Of a DNA stretch of 64,000 nucleotides, positions 7,379-15,598 are shown in pieces. Position numbers and translations under genes: made by a program. How positions within the stretch are numbered: position 1 is the first letter of the stretch; the number at the start of each line of letters is the position of its first letter. The stretch is from a virus, in the IMG/VR virus record IMGVR_UViG_3300025438_000010, positions 1 to 64,000 of that record; one strand, given 5' to 3'. A model generated the notes under the pieces. The model did not search any database and was not told where the DNA came from. It was given only the letters and a program-made list of their open reading frames with translations.

Positions 7379-7452
7379 AGCCTCCTGTCAGATTCGAACT
7401 GACGACTTCCACTTTACAAGAGTGGCACTCTGACCAACTGAGTTAAGGAGGC
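7379..7452 (-). tRNA. tRNA-Thr (TGT)
   Basis: Cloverleaf on the minus strand with acceptor GCCTCCT/AGGAGGC, anticodon stem CCACT/AGTGG with loop CTTGTAA (anticodon TGT, reading ACA) and T loop TTCGAAT. The 3' CCA is not encoded. It supports an A-ending codon that would be rare in a high-G+C host. Confidence 0.93.
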
Positions 7453-7457
7453 TGAAC

Positions 7458-7718
7458 TTACTTCCAGTCGTCTGGGCTGTCGCCGTTTATGTTCAGCTCC
7501 TTGGGCCACGGAAGGCCCGCATCTCGCCAGGCTGGGGGAACAGTAGTTCCTTCTTTCCAAATGTGTGAGTAGATCCTATCCCCAACATCTCGAAGATCGA
7601 TGCCGGTCTCTTCATAGATTTGCTCACCGTCTAGTTCCATGGTGGCTAACCAGTGAGATAGTTCCTCCTCGTGGTAGACGTGTTTGATCTTGATAACAAG
7701 TTCTCTATCTTCAAGCAA
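7458..7718 (-). CDS. Acidic phage protein, 86 aa, unknown function
   Basis: Begins MLEDRELVIKIKHVY and contains ELSHWLATMELDGE and a Pro/Trp-rich end. No family recognised. The TTG start at 7718 is preceded by GGGAGG with a 6-nt spacer; that Shine-Dalgarno is also the last codons of the 35-residue gene upstream, so translation is coupled. It ends 5 nt before tRNA-Thr. Confidence 0.7.
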   Translation of the reverse strand: MLEDRELVIKIKHVYHEEELSHWLATMELDGEQIYEETGIDLRDVGDRIYSHIWKEGTTVPPAWRDAGLPWPKELNINGDSPDDWK

Positions 7719-7721
7719 GGG

Positions 7722-7829
7722 TTACCTCCCTCTCACTCTTCGCTCTTTGTAGCACTTTGGGCAGTAGCTACCCATAAACCTTACCCGGTGTGTGTAGCAG
7801 GGATAGCCTTTTCTAGGTCTTTTGGACAT
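7722..7829 (-). CDS. Basic zinc-ribbon-like micro-protein, 35 aa
   Basis: 35 residues, Arg/Lys rich, with a single CPKC pair plus an upstream Cys and His (PCYTHR). It could bind metal alone or as a dimer. It lies between the membrane micro-protein and the 86-residue gene, and its stop overlaps the next gene's ribosome-binding site. Confidence 0.6.
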   Translation of the reverse strand: MSKRPRKGYPCYTHRVRFMGSYCPKCYKERRVRGR

Positions 7830-7834
7830 TAAGA

Positions 7835-7957
7835 TTAAAAAATACTAATAAGATAAATTGTCGGCACAATAATTGCTAAGACAAAACTAATCCAGGAAAG
7901 GTGTTTGTAGTCTTCTTCGGTTTTTTTGAACGGCTTACGAGAAGCCACGTCTGCCAT
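7835..7957 (-). CDS. Single-pass membrane micro-protein, 40 aa (possible lysis accessory)
   Basis: A charged N-terminal half (about 20 residues) followed by one hydrophobic helix (SFVLAIIVPTIYLISIF) reaching the C-terminus. The ATG shares a base with the endolysin stop (TAATG). Position after an endolysin suggests a holin or antiholin, but a more typical holin gene is at 15230, so this is only an inference. Confidence 0.65.
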   Translation of the reverse strand: MADVASRKPFKKTEEDYKHLSWISFVLAIIVPTIYLISIF

Positions 7958-8694
7958 TAGTATTTTCCGCCGTTAAGAGCTCTCTGGAGGCCACTGATGG
8001 TCCCACGGCCCCAGATGCCGTCAATTCTCCCTGTATAGAAACCTCTGGACTGAAGGCGCCTCTGAACCGCCCGTCTGGTGTTGGGCCCCATGATTCCGTC
8101 AATCCCGTTCTTGGGGTATCCGTGCTTGACTCCGGAGCGCTGAATGGCACGATAGGTCATAGGACCAGGTCGACCATCGATCATTCCTTCGTAATCCCAA
8201 GCTACTTTAAGTGCGTCTTGCCATGCTTTCCAGGTGTTGCGGTCAAGTCTTCCATGGACCTGAAGCAAGGCCGGGCTCACCGGCGCTGAGATTGTTCCAT
8301 CAATCAGCGGGAGAGGATCCTGGGTGCGTCCCCAAAGCCTTGAGGTCCTTGCTTCGAAGTGAAGATGGTTTCCAGTAGAAGCACCTGTAGTGCCTGCACG
8401 GTAAATAAATTCTCCTGGTCGAACCCGAGCGTTCTTCTTTAAAGGAGTCCGGTGCTCTCCGTGGTAATAAACGGTGTAAAGATTAGATGCATGCTTAATA
8501 ATGACGACATGCCCCCCTCCCTTGGGGGACCAGCCGATGTGGACCACCTTGCCGTCGCCTGCGCTGAGGACATTGAACGATCCACCAAAATCAATACCGT
8601 GGTGCATTTTGCCGAGCTCCCCCGTGATGGGGTGCCTGCGGGGGCCGTAGGGGCTGGTGATAGGGCGTTTGGGGGCGGGATGTGAAAGCTTCAT
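7957..8694 (-). CDS. Endolysin: M23 peptidase with peptidoglycan-binding repeats
   Basis: 245 residues. Residues 1-125 form an M23 (lysostaphin-type) zinc endopeptidase: MHHGIDFGG gives His and Asp ligands at about 32-36 and GNHLHFEA the HxH at about 110. Two C-terminal repeats (IDGRPGPMTYRAIQ, IDGIMGPNTRRAVQ and a third IDGIWGRGT copy) match PG_binding_1 modules. There is no signal peptide, as expected for a holin-dependent lysin that cuts peptide cross-bridges. TACACT lies 6 nt before the ATG (leaderless layout). Confidence 0.9.
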   Translation of the reverse strand: MKLSHPAPKRPITSPYGPRRHPITGELGKMHHGIDFGGSFNVLSAGDGKVVHIGWSPKGGGHVVIIKHASNLYTVYYHGEHRTPLKKNARVRPGEFIYRAGTTGASTGNHLHFEARTSRLWGRTQDPLPLIDGTISAPVSPALLQVHGRLDRNTWKAWQDALKVAWDYEGMIDGRPGPMTYRAIQRSGVKHGYPKNGIDGIMGPNTRRAVQRRLQSRGFYTGRIDGIWGRGTISGLQRALNGGKY

Positions 8695-8764
8695 ATATGT
8701 AGTGTACCTTTTTTAAAACTGTGCTAATTTGACGAACAAGATATTAAATGAAAGAGAGAGTGAG

Positions 8765-9073
8765 ATGTCCTGGATTAATAACCCCGAGCTAACCTCGGAT
8801 CAAAAAGAAAAAATTTACTACGAAAGTATGGAAAAAGCCATGGATGCTGGCGGAAAGCTGGCACTTAGTGAAGTACCTATGTTCCAGTTCAACCTGGCTC
8901 AGCTGCACCACGAGGCAAAAAAAGAAAGCCAGGAAAGGGCAGACGCTTTCCTCGAAGCATTAGAGCTGAGCTGCTTCCACTTTAAAGCTCAAGAGGGTGT
9001 AGACGGGGAAGTTGCGTGGGAATCTAGAGAGGCTAAAGCTCAAGAGGTTTTGAGTCTTGCCAGGAAGTCTTAA
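8765..9073 (+). CDS. Helical phage protein, 102 aa, unknown function
   Basis: Starts MSWINNPELTSDQ and is almost entirely alpha-helical and charged. I chose the ATG at 8765, after a purine-rich AAAGAGAGAG. A TTG at 8729 in the same frame would add 12 residues with no better ribosome site. Divergent from the endolysin and convergent with nrdB, sharing the hairpin at 9091-9110. Confidence 0.65.
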   Translation: MSWINNPELTSDQKEKIYYESMEKAMDAGGKLALSEVPMFQFNLAQLHHEAKKESQERADAFLEALELSCFHFKAQEGVDGEVAWESREAKAQEVLSLARKS

Positions 9074-9090
9074 ACATTAGGTAAAAGAAA

Positions 9091-9110
9091 AGCCCTCCAA
9101 AGGGAGGGCT
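9091..9110. terminator. Bidirectional rho-independent terminator
   Basis: Perfect 8-bp stem AGCCCTCC/GGAGGGCT with a 4-base loop between convergent genes. The minus-strand side is followed by TTTTCTTTT, a good terminator tail for the nrdB transcript; the plus-strand side has only a weak T run. Confidence 0.8.
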
Positions 9111-9115
9111 GATCT

Positions 9116-9154
9116 TTACTTGCCTTTACCGCAAGTGCAGTTTCCGTTACACAT
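9116..9154 (-). CDS. Cys-rich 12-aa peptide after nrdB
   Basis: ATG to TAA encodes MCNGNCTCGKGK: three Cys and basic residues in twelve codons. It begins 2 nt after the nrdB stop and ends before the terminator, so it lies on the nrdB mRNA. A weak AAGGG precedes it. It could be a redox or metal-binding micro-peptide linked to ribonucleotide reductase, or chance. Confidence 0.35.
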   Translation of the reverse strand: MCNGNCTCGKGK

Positions 9155-9155
9155 A

Positions 9156-10133
9156 TTAACCCTTAGCGTTGACCTCGTAAGAGGTGTTGGTGGACTCAAA
9201 GAAGTTTACCAACTGCAAGGTGTCGTTTGCCGTGGCCATCCACTTCGCGGGGTTGGACACGTTGTACTGAGCAGGAAGCCCAAGCTCCTCGAAGCGACGG
9301 TCAGCCAAGTACTTCACGTACTGGTTGACGTAATTCGCGTTGAGGCCAAGAATGCCTGAGGGGAACATCTCCTCGTTGTAAGCACACTCCATCTCAACGG
9401 CTTCCTTAATCATTGCAATAACCTCTTCAACAAACTCTTCAGTCGCGACCTCTGGATTTTCCTCCAAGACAGTCAGGATAAGATTGATGCCGAACTTAAG
9501 GTGCAAGGACTCATCACGAACAACCCAGTCGATAAGCGAACCATAGTTCCTGAGGAGGTTGCGCTGACGGAAGCTCAGAGCAACCATGAAGCCTGAGTAG
9601 AACCAGATGCCCTCCATGATGATGTTGTACGCAATAAGGTTACGCAGGAAGTCCTGCTTGCCCTCAACGGTTGTGATGTCCAGGGTCTCCTCAGTCATAC
9701 GCTTGATGAACTTCGTCTGAAACTCTTCCTTACGCGCAATCGTGGCAGACTCGATGTGCTGACCGTAGATTTTTTCACGATCAACGGGGAAGGTTTCGAG
9801 CACATACTCAAAGCTCATGCAGTGGTTGGCTTCTTCCCACATCTGCTTCGCAAGATACAAGTGTGTCTCAGGTGCGTTCACGTACGGGTACACGCCGAAA
9901 GCGAGGGCCTTGTTAACGATGAGCTCCGAAGGGTTGAAGAAAGACATAAGAAACTCAATAGCGTGACGTTCTTCATCCGTCATCTTCTTGAAGTCTGCGA
10001 TGTCCTCGCCCAACTGAATTTCGTTGGGGAACCAGGTGTTAGCAACAGCCTGGTCGTAGAGGTCCATGGCCCACTGATATTTCACGGGCTTGAGAAGGAG
10101 CCCATCCTGAATGCCCGTACCAAGGATTCCCAT
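9156..10133 (-). CDS. nrdB: Ribonucleotide reductase beta subunit, class Ic-like
   Basis: 325 residues from the ATG at 10133, the usual R2 length. R2 holds the metal cofactor that starts the radical in NrdA. Predicted metal ligands are E70, E101, H104, E174, E208 and H211. The position of the radical tyrosine (H-x3-Y in E. coli) is Phe108 (EANHCMSF). Glu as first ligand plus Phe at the radical site, with spacings 31, 73 and 34, are the features of class Ic Mn/Fe R2 proteins as I recall them for Chlamydia. The start shares a base with the upstream 28-aa ORF (TAATG). No alpha subunit is in this window. Confidence 0.93.
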   Translation of the reverse strand: MGILGTGIQDGLLLKPVKYQWAMDLYDQAVANTWFPNEIQLGEDIADFKKMTDEERHAIEFLMSFFNPSELIVNKALAFGVYPYVNAPETHLYLAKQMWEEANHCMSFEYVLETFPVDREKIYGQHIESATIARKEEFQTKFIKRMTEETLDITTVEGKQDFLRNLIAYNIIMEGIWFYSGFMVALSFRQRNLLRNYGSLIDWVVRDESLHLKFGINLILTVLEENPEVATEEFVEEVIAMIKEAVEMECAYNEEMFPSGILGLNANYVNQYVKYLADRRFEELGLPAQYNVSNPAKWMATANDTLQLVNFFESTNTSYEVNAKG

Positions 10134-10219
10134 TACTGGCAACTTTCGCACATTAGAGCTTCCATTGGATCTACAGGACATGCGTACCCGTCGATTGTTG
10201 TTGTGTTTTCTGGGTCCAT
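10133..10219 (-). CDS. Cys-containing 28-aa leader peptide gene before nrdB
   Basis: A 28-residue ORF (MDPENTTTIDGYACP... ending CESCQ) whose TAA overlaps the nrdB ATG. GAAAGG lies about 10 nt before its ATG. The frame that would extend nrdB upstream by 35 residues covers the same DNA but has unlikely composition for R2, so I favour two coupled cistrons. CESC plus an earlier Cys suggests metal or redox sensing; control of nrdB translation is possible. Confidence 0.6.
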   Translation of the reverse strand: MDPENTTTIDGYACPVDPMEALMCESCQ

Positions 10220-10315
10220 AGGAAGACCAACCTTTCATGAGAGAAGAAAAAATGAAGAACCTCTAGTATACGCAGTTCGACAAAAGTTCTATAAGGTGCT
10301 AAAAATGTACAATAT

Positions 10316-10345
10316 TGATTTAAAAAGGAAAACTATTATATGGAT
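10316..10345 (+). promoter_or_regulatory. Promoter for the membrane M23 peptidase gene
   Basis: TTGATT followed 16 bp later by TATATG, in an AT-rich 140-bp divergent region. The minus strand has a TATACT box at about 10266-10271 that could serve the 28-aa/nrdB unit. Both are inferred from sequence only. Confidence 0.45.
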
Positions 10346-10382
10346 GTGATAGCCTAAACGGAGTCAGAAAGGAACCAACCCC

Positions 10383-11321
10383 ATGACCCAGACAGATAAA
10401 TCGGAAATAAATAAACTACATAAGTGGCACCCCTATAGAAAACTCCGCAGAGCTTCAAGAGACACGGTCGGAGAAAAATTTAAAAAGTCTAACCACACCT
10501 ACTCGGTTGTTTTATTCACAGGCCTAGCTTTGTTCGCACCAATGCTGGTGGGCCCCCCGGCTGGGGGAGCTAAGCCTCTACCACTAGTCGAATCTTCTAG
10601 AACTGCTCCTTTCGTTGCTGAGCTGCTCTCTGGTGTGGGAGGCCCCGAAATGGTCCCTGTACGAGAAGTGACGACACTTGAAAAAATAACTCTAAAACTT
10701 GAAGAAACAGACTCCCGGTTCGACATCTTCAACGAAAACGAGAAAGGACCAGAGAAAGGACCAGAGGTCACAGTGACGAAGGTCTACAACCATCTCAAGG
10801 TTGCCAACACTGTCATGCCTACAACGAATTCCGAGATCGCCAGTGATTATGGATGGAGGACACCTCCTTGTCGTGGTTGTAGTGCGGACCACAAGGGTGT
10901 TGATTTTGTCCCTGGTTTTGGAAAGCCCATTTTTGCTGTTGCTGATGGGATGGTCATTAAGATGGGGAGCAACGGAGGCTACGGAAACTACGTCAAGCTG
11001 GCACATCTGGTCGCAAACTCTGAGGGTGTCGTAGAAGAGTGGGAGACACTCTACGCACATATGAGAGATGACTCTTTTGTGGAAGGAATGATTGCTGGAT
11101 CTGTTGTGAAGAGCGGTGAGACCATCGGTGAAGTGGGAAACACCGGAATGTCTACAGGACCCCACCTCCACTTCGAGCTGATTATCAACGGAGAGCATGT
11201 GGATCCGCTTCCGCTTCTTGGAACCTACGAAGTGATCATCGTAACCGAGGAAGACTACCCGGACTTTATGTTTGTCGGGGAAACCATTAAAAAAGTAGAG
11301 ACGGTCGTAGCCTACGAATAA
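10383..11321 (+). CDS. Membrane-anchored M23 metallopeptidase
   Basis: 312 residues. A basic N-terminus of about 38 residues precedes one hydrophobic helix (YSVVLFTGLALFAPMLVG, about 40-57), then a linker and an M23 domain: SDYGWRTPP, DHKGVDF with His and Asp ligands at about 168-173, and GPHLHFEL at about 260. Such proteins cut peptidoglycan outside the membrane; here it could act in lysis, or as a spanin-like or superinfection protein. AGAAAGGA is 9 nt before the ATG. It is distinct from the soluble endolysin at 7957. Confidence 0.85.
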   Translation: MTQTDKSEINKLHKWHPYRKLRRASRDTVGEKFKKSNHTYSVVLFTGLALFAPMLVGPPAGGAKPLPLVESSRTAPFVAELLSGVGGPEMVPVREVTTLEKITLKLEETDSRFDIFNENEKGPEKGPEVTVTKVYNHLKVANTVMPTTNSEIASDYGWRTPPCRGCSADHKGVDFVPGFGKPIFAVADGMVIKMGSNGGYGNYVKLAHLVANSEGVVEEWETLYAHMRDDSFVEGMIAGSVVKSGETIGEVGNTGMSTGPHLHFELIINGEHVDPLPLLGTYEVIIVTEEDYPDFMFVGETIKKVETVVAYE

Positions 11322-11339
11322 AGATGTTTAAAAAGAAGA

Positions 11340-11381
11340 AGCCCCGATGAGGAAGGTAAGTAAATCATCGGGGCTTCTTTA
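11340..11381 (+). terminator. Rho-independent terminator
   Basis: 11-bp stem AGCCCCGATGA/TCATCGGGGCT followed by TCTTTATT, 18 nt after the M23 gene. Confidence 0.85.
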
Positions 11382-11412
11382 TTGGAGCGGAGAGAGGAGA
11401 ATCCCAAAACCC

Positions 11413-11916
11413 CTAACCACTAAAGATAGTATCACAGATGTACATTAAATGCGGTTCTTCCTCCTCGCTGTAAAACATTTTTTTATACGTAACATCTGCC
11501 TCGGTGTATCCAGCCTTCTTGAGAACTCGAGTGCTCAAGGAATTAGCGACGTGGACGTAAGCATGTACTTCCAGAACATTGAGATTCTCCAGGGCGAAGT
11601 TAGTGATGAGCCGGACGGCAGTAGTTGCCATCCCTTGTCCCCAATGCTTCTTGTCAATCCAATAGGCAACTTGACACGTGAAGTAAGTAAAGTCTCTTAG
11701 AGATACTTCTCCCACCAATTCATCGTGAAGGAAGATTCCGTATATGACCTTCGTTTTGTCGGTTGCTTCTGATCTTTCAATCAACCACTCTCTGTGGTAC
11801 TTCTTGTTCTCTTTTTTTAAAAAAGAAAGATCAAGACTAGCCGAGCTGTCTAGGCTTTGAACCACAACGTTTTTATGTTCTAGATAAAGATGGGTGTCAT
11901 GAAGATTTTTCCTCAC
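11413..11916 (-). CDS. GNAT acetyltransferase (RimJ/RimL type)
   Basis: Residues about 75-135 carry the acetyl-CoA motif (WGQGMATTAVRLITNFA) and the family-typical NxxSxRVLKKAGY segment, so this is an N-acetyltransferase like RimL. I prefer the GTG at 11916 (167 aa) because GAGGAG lies 10 nt upstream; a TTG at 11946 would give 177 residues. It overlaps the end of the 38-aa zinc gene. The substrate (protein N-terminus, antibiotic or sugar) is unknown. Confidence 0.8.
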   Translation of the reverse strand: MRKNLHDTHLYLEHKNVVVQSLDSSASLDLSFLKKENKKYHREWLIERSEATDKTKVIYGIFLHDELVGEVSLRDFTYFTCQVAYWIDKKHWGQGMATTAVRLITNFALENLNVLEVHAYVHVANSLSTRVLKKAGYTEADVTYKKMFYSEEEEPHLMYICDTIFSG

Positions 11917-12013
11917 TGTAATGGCGCTCCTCACAATCTCGGGCAAAACTTGGAACTACATAGATTTGGGAGCAAACGGCGCAAGTCCACTGATTATCAT
12001 GTGTTTTAGTCAT
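11897..12013 (-). CDS. Zinc-ribbon-like micro-protein, 38 aa
   Basis: Contains CAVC and a downstream C-x3-RH, enough for one zinc. AGAAGGAG precedes the ATG closely. It overlaps the start of the GNAT gene, suggesting coupled translation. Confidence 0.65.
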   Translation of the reverse strand: MTKTHDNQWTCAVCSQIYVVPSFARDCEERHYSEEKSS

Positions 12014-12025
12014 ACTCCTTCTATT

Positions 12026-12508
<483 letters not shown>

Positions 12509-12544
12509 TATTATTCCTTACTCCTTTTACGATAGGATTTCCCT

Positions 12545-13204
12545 ATGAATCACTATAACGTTGTATTTGCCACTCCCGGTAAAGATATGCACAGGGAATA
12601 TGTCATGAGCCTTGTAGCTAGCTGCGCCTGGCTGGCGGAGCAGGGTATGACCTTTACGCTGATTAATCGTACATCATCCTTTGTCGCTAGCGCAAGGGAG
12701 TGGACGGCTGTCTTTAGTGAAGGCAGTAGATGGGACGTGAATGAGATTGGTTCGGGAGCTTTCACATACGATCGATTAGTGTGGATCGACTCGGACATCT
12801 CGTGGACTGTCGAGGCGCTGAAGAATTTGTTGGCGCATGATCTTGATGTTGTCTCAGGGGTTATGCCGATAGATGTTAACGGTCGAGTAGGTATGACGAG
12901 GTTCACGGAGGGGGGAGCTCCTACTGTTATGAGCTGGACGGACATTCTGTTTGAAGATGACGTCTTTGAAGTAGACGGTGTTAGTTTTGGATTCCTTGCG
13001 GTGAAGAGTGGAGTTTTTGAGAAGATGCCACGTCCTTGGTTCAAGATTCGAGAAGTTCCTCTCCCTGAGGGGGGTGAAGATTTCTTCGTAAATTTAGGTG
13101 AAGACTACTCGTGGTGTCTCAATGCTCGAGAATCTGGGTTCACAATTTGGGTTGATAAAAATATTTCAGTCAACCACCAAAAAGAGAACACTCTTCATTT
13201 TTAA
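12545..13204 (+). CDS. GT-A fold glycosyltransferase-like protein
   Basis: 219 residues. VWIDSDISW at about residue 81 supplies the DxD metal/nucleotide-sugar motif, and a later GEDYSWC segment resembles the acceptor-side acidic motif of family 2 enzymes. It has the short size of phage-type transferases and no membrane segments. It would add a sugar to DNA, a virion protein or a surface glycan; none can be preferred. TAGGAT is exactly 6 nt before the ATG (leaderless layout). Confidence 0.75.
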   Translation: MNHYNVVFATPGKDMHREYVMSLVASCAWLAEQGMTFTLINRTSSFVASAREWTAVFSEGSRWDVNEIGSGAFTYDRLVWIDSDISWTVEALKNLLAHDLDVVSGVMPIDVNGRVGMTRFTEGGAPTVMSWTDILFEDDVFEVDGVSFGFLAVKSGVFEKMPRPWFKIREVPLPEGGEDFFVNLGEDYSWCLNARESGFTIWVDKNISVNHQKENTLHF

Positions 13205-13571
13205 ATTAAAAACCAGCAAAACTATGACGAAGCGACTAACTTAACAAAACTATCAACTACCTTAATACTGCATGATTAGCTTAATAACAGACCTTTTCTA
13301 CCTAACCCCACGTATAAAAGTTTTTTAAATCTGAGGAGGGGTAAATTAGGTCTTATATTATCGTAATTACCGTATTGCCAGTTTCGCTAAGTTAGTGTTT
13401 GGTCGCTTCGTTAGTAGATATAAGGATTTTGCAAAAAAAACACGTTTCCCCTTGTCAGCTACTTCGGAGGGTGGTAGGTTAAAGTTGCATTGCATTGCAT
13501 GCATTGCATGTATTGATATGTTTTAGTCTACATTGCAAAAAAAATAATACGATATACAGATAGGAAAGGCA
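13205..13571. other. Gene-free region with iterons and inverted repeat (possible origin or control region)
   Basis: No convincing ORF. An AT-rich 367 bp holds five overlapping TGCAT/GCAT units at 13486-13509 and a long inverted repeat: ACGAAGCGACTAACTTA at 13227-13243 matches the complement of TAAGTTAG (13388-13395) plus GTCGCTTCGT (13402-13411), split by 6 bases. AT tracts lie between. Clustered short iterons, dyads and AT-rich DNA are features of replication origins; a regulatory role for the genes at 13572 onward is the alternative. Confidence 0.45.
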
Positions 13572-14126
13572 GTGGTTAATAATTCAAAAAAGATACTTGA
13601 GGGACTTGGCTATGATATTGAAGATGCAATAGCTAAAGACGCAGCCCTCACTAAGGCACGATCAAAAAGTCCATACGTGTGTCTGTGTGGACACCCGGTG
13701 AGTAGTCATACTCCAGATCCTGAGGACGAGAGCAAGACTGTTTGTAAGCCAACCAGGATGTGGTGTCACTGCACGTCTCTCAATCCCGTACTCAAGGTGC
13801 AGGACACGAGAAAGTTCTACCGAAAGACAAATAGTTACGGAGTTGAGCACGCACTGATACGTGGAATTGTTGCCTCAATGCAGGCTGACAAACACACTGA
13901 GGTGATTGAGGAACGATACAAGTGCATGATTCCCAAGTGTAAAGTCAAAGGCTCTTCGAGTGCTATCCATCCTGTTCTTGTGGAATACGGACTCCCAAAC
14001 TTCCCCAAGGGGAAGCTAGTCAAGAACCATAAGTTCACCAAACTTTCAGAGTATGAAGTAGACTTGAGAGATATTTTGATGTGCCAGGAACACCTAGATG
14101 AGTTCGTATTAAGGAGCATTAGATAA
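13572..14126 (+). CDS. Cys-rich zinc-binding phage protein, 184 aa
   Basis: An N-terminal CLCGHPVSSH plus CKPT...CHC cluster (about residues 37-67), a conserved-looking KFYRKTNSYG segment, then a second cluster with C-x4-C (about 119) and CQEH near the end. Related proteins occur in actinophages without assigned function. GTG start; AGGAAAGG is unusually close, so the start is uncertain. First gene of a three-gene unit to 15039. Confidence 0.7.
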   Translation: MVNNSKKILEGLGYDIEDAIAKDAALTKARSKSPYVCLCGHPVSSHTPDPEDESKTVCKPTRMWCHCTSLNPVLKVQDTRKFYRKTNSYGVEHALIRGIVASMQADKHTEVIEERYKCMIPKCKVKGSSSAIHPVLVEYGLPNFPKGKLVKNHKFTKLSEYEVDLRDILMCQEHLDEFVLRSIR

Positions 14127-14356
14127 TGGAAAAGAAACTACGTGAACTAAAAGAAATGGGAATCTTGAATGATGTCTCCTTCTTCAGCGTCTTATCAATA
14201 GTCACTGAATTCAAGGCAGATGTTCTTTCAATGATTGAAGACTGGGAAGCAGGTATTGATCCCGAAGATAAAACTCTGTACAGTCTTGCTTTACGGAGAA
14301 CGGTTGACCTTATCAACGGCAACAGTTCTGTGGATAATAGAGACGAGGAAGGATAA
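14126..14356 (+). CDS. Helical phage protein, 76 aa, unknown function
   Basis: Acidic helices and no motif recognised. Its ATG shares a base with the upstream stop (TAATGG), so it is translationally coupled. Confidence 0.7.
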   Translation: MEKKLRELKEMGILNDVSFFSVLSIVTEFKADVLSMIEDWEAGIDPEDKTLYSLALRRTVDLINGNSSVDNRDEEG

Positions 14357-14358
14357 CA

Positions 14359-15039
14359 ATGTCTGACGAAATAAATAAAACCCCCAGGGAGTACTGGGCT
14401 GGTCCTCACATGCCACCTCCAGCTCCTGCACCACTTACACCGTTTGTCTCTTCTCGTGTACCTGAGACAAAGTGGGAAATCACCCCCGAGCCAATAACCG
14501 AGGAAGAGTCAGGGCGCATTATGAACGTAATTGATTCGGGACTAGAGCCTGAAGAGGGAAATATAAATCCCAAAACCCCCACAGAGAAGGCGCACAAATC
14601 AGCCAGGATTAATCCGGACACTCCTCGAGTTCTTGGACTTGCAGTGTTCCTGGTGTTTGTCCTCATGGTCTCCTCGTTCATTGTTTCGTTCTTTGGTATC
14701 TGGGGAGTCTCTCAAGAAACAACAAACATCCCTGATGCAATTACCTGGCTACCGGCACTCTTCTTGGATGCTGCGATTCTCGCCTACACAATCAGCTACT
14801 TTGTGTTTAAGGCTAGGGGTGAGCCAGTTGTCAAAACCAGGTTTGCTTTGTGGGCCTTCGCTTTGCTGTCAGTTGCAGCGAACATTGCTCACACACTTGA
14901 CGGCATTACTCCAGAGATGAGTACCTACTCTGTGGCAATCGGTCTGATGATTACCGGATCGGCTCCTATTGCTGTGGTCCTCTCTATGGAGGAGATTGCA
15001 CGACTGGCCTTTGAAAGGTCACCGGATAAGAAAAAGTAA
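14359..15039 (+). CDS. DUF2637-like four-helix membrane protein
   Basis: 226 residues: about 90 Pro/Glu-rich cytoplasmic residues, then four predicted membrane helices (about 93-116, 128-147, 160-180 and 190-207) and a basic end. The helix order and the LPALFLDAAI and ANIAHTLDG segments resemble DUF2637, a family common on actinobacterial plasmids and phages and sometimes linked to plasmid spread proteins. Role here unknown. Confidence 0.65.
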   Translation: MSDEINKTPREYWAGPHMPPPAPAPLTPFVSSRVPETKWEITPEPITEEESGRIMNVIDSGLEPEEGNINPKTPTEKAHKSARINPDTPRVLGLAVFLVFVLMVSSFIVSFFGIWGVSQETTNIPDAITWLPALFLDAAILAYTISYFVFKARGEPVVKTRFALWAFALLSVAANIAHTLDGITPEMSTYSVAIGLMITGSAPIAVVLSMEEIARLAFERSPDKKK

Positions 15040-15074
15040 ATCAGTTTATATAATAACTAAATAGCACTACGAGA

Positions 15075-15109
15075 AACCCGCTGGTTGTCATACGACTGGC
15101 GGGTTTTTT
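15075..15109 (+). terminator. Rho-independent terminator
   Basis: AACCCGC/GCGGGTT stem with a 17-nt loop followed by TTTTTT, ending the 13572-15039 unit. Confidence 0.85.
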
Positions 15110-15229
15110 GCCCCCGGTCACCAACCTGATTGTTTGGTAAAGTCTAGATTGTCCCCAGAGACCTCTCTCGGGATGTCGTACTCTGATGTATGAGTGCGAA
15201 ACTCTGTAATGAAATAGAAGGAGAACTAT

Positions 15230-15535
15230 ATGCTCACCTCGAAGGACTTCTGGACTGCTGCACTTGAGCGTGCGGTCACGGCCTTCGCAGCTGCACTTAT
15301 TGCAGCTATCGGATCGGACCAGATCGGTGTCCTTGACATTGACTGGACTGGAGCGGCCTCCCTTGCGGGAACAGTCGCTGTGCTGTCCATCCTCACTTCC
15401 ATCGTCTCCGGCGGATCAAGCAAGACCCACTCGGTCGCTTTGTTCGGCCCGGAACGAATCCAGGTTCCTGAGCCCCCTAAAAAGGCAACGGCAACCAAGA
15501 AGGCCCCTGTCAAGAAGGCAACGGCCAAGAAGTAG
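15230..15535 (+). CDS. Holin (r1t-like family)
   Basis: 101 residues. FWTAALERAVTAFAAALIAA is the amphipathic/membrane start typical of r1t-type actinophage holins, a second hydrophobic segment follows at about 40-60, and the tail is Lys/Ala/Pro rich. Holins open the membrane for the endolysin. AGAAGGAG precedes the ATG. The endolysin is 7 kb away on the other strand, so the lysis genes are not a single operon. Confidence 0.8.
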   Translation: MLTSKDFWTAALERAVTAFAAALIAAIGSDQIGVLDIDWTGAASLAGTVAVLSILTSIVSGGSSKTHSVALFGPERIQVPEPPKKATATKKAPVKKATAKK

Positions 15536-15550
15536 GAACACCAACGGTCC

Positions 15551-15578
15551 CCGCCCTGGGTAAAAATGCCCGGGGTGG
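15551..15578 (+). terminator. Hairpin after holin gene
   Basis: Ten-base stem CCGCCCTGGG/CCCGGGGTGG (with wobble pairs) around an AT loop. There is no T run, so it may be an attenuator or RNA-stability hairpin rather than a full terminator. Confidence 0.5.
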
Positions 15579-15598
15579 GTCTGACCAAAAAGGACTAG

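Noticed and set aside
10134-10238. 35-residue N-terminal extension of NrdB
   Set aside because: The extension is unlike R2 proteins, and the same DNA encodes a coupled 28-residue ORF whose stop overlaps the canonical NrdB start.
9756-10349. 197-residue plus-strand ORF opposite nrdB
   Set aside because: Antisense shadow of a highly conserved enzyme gene, with no ribosome site.
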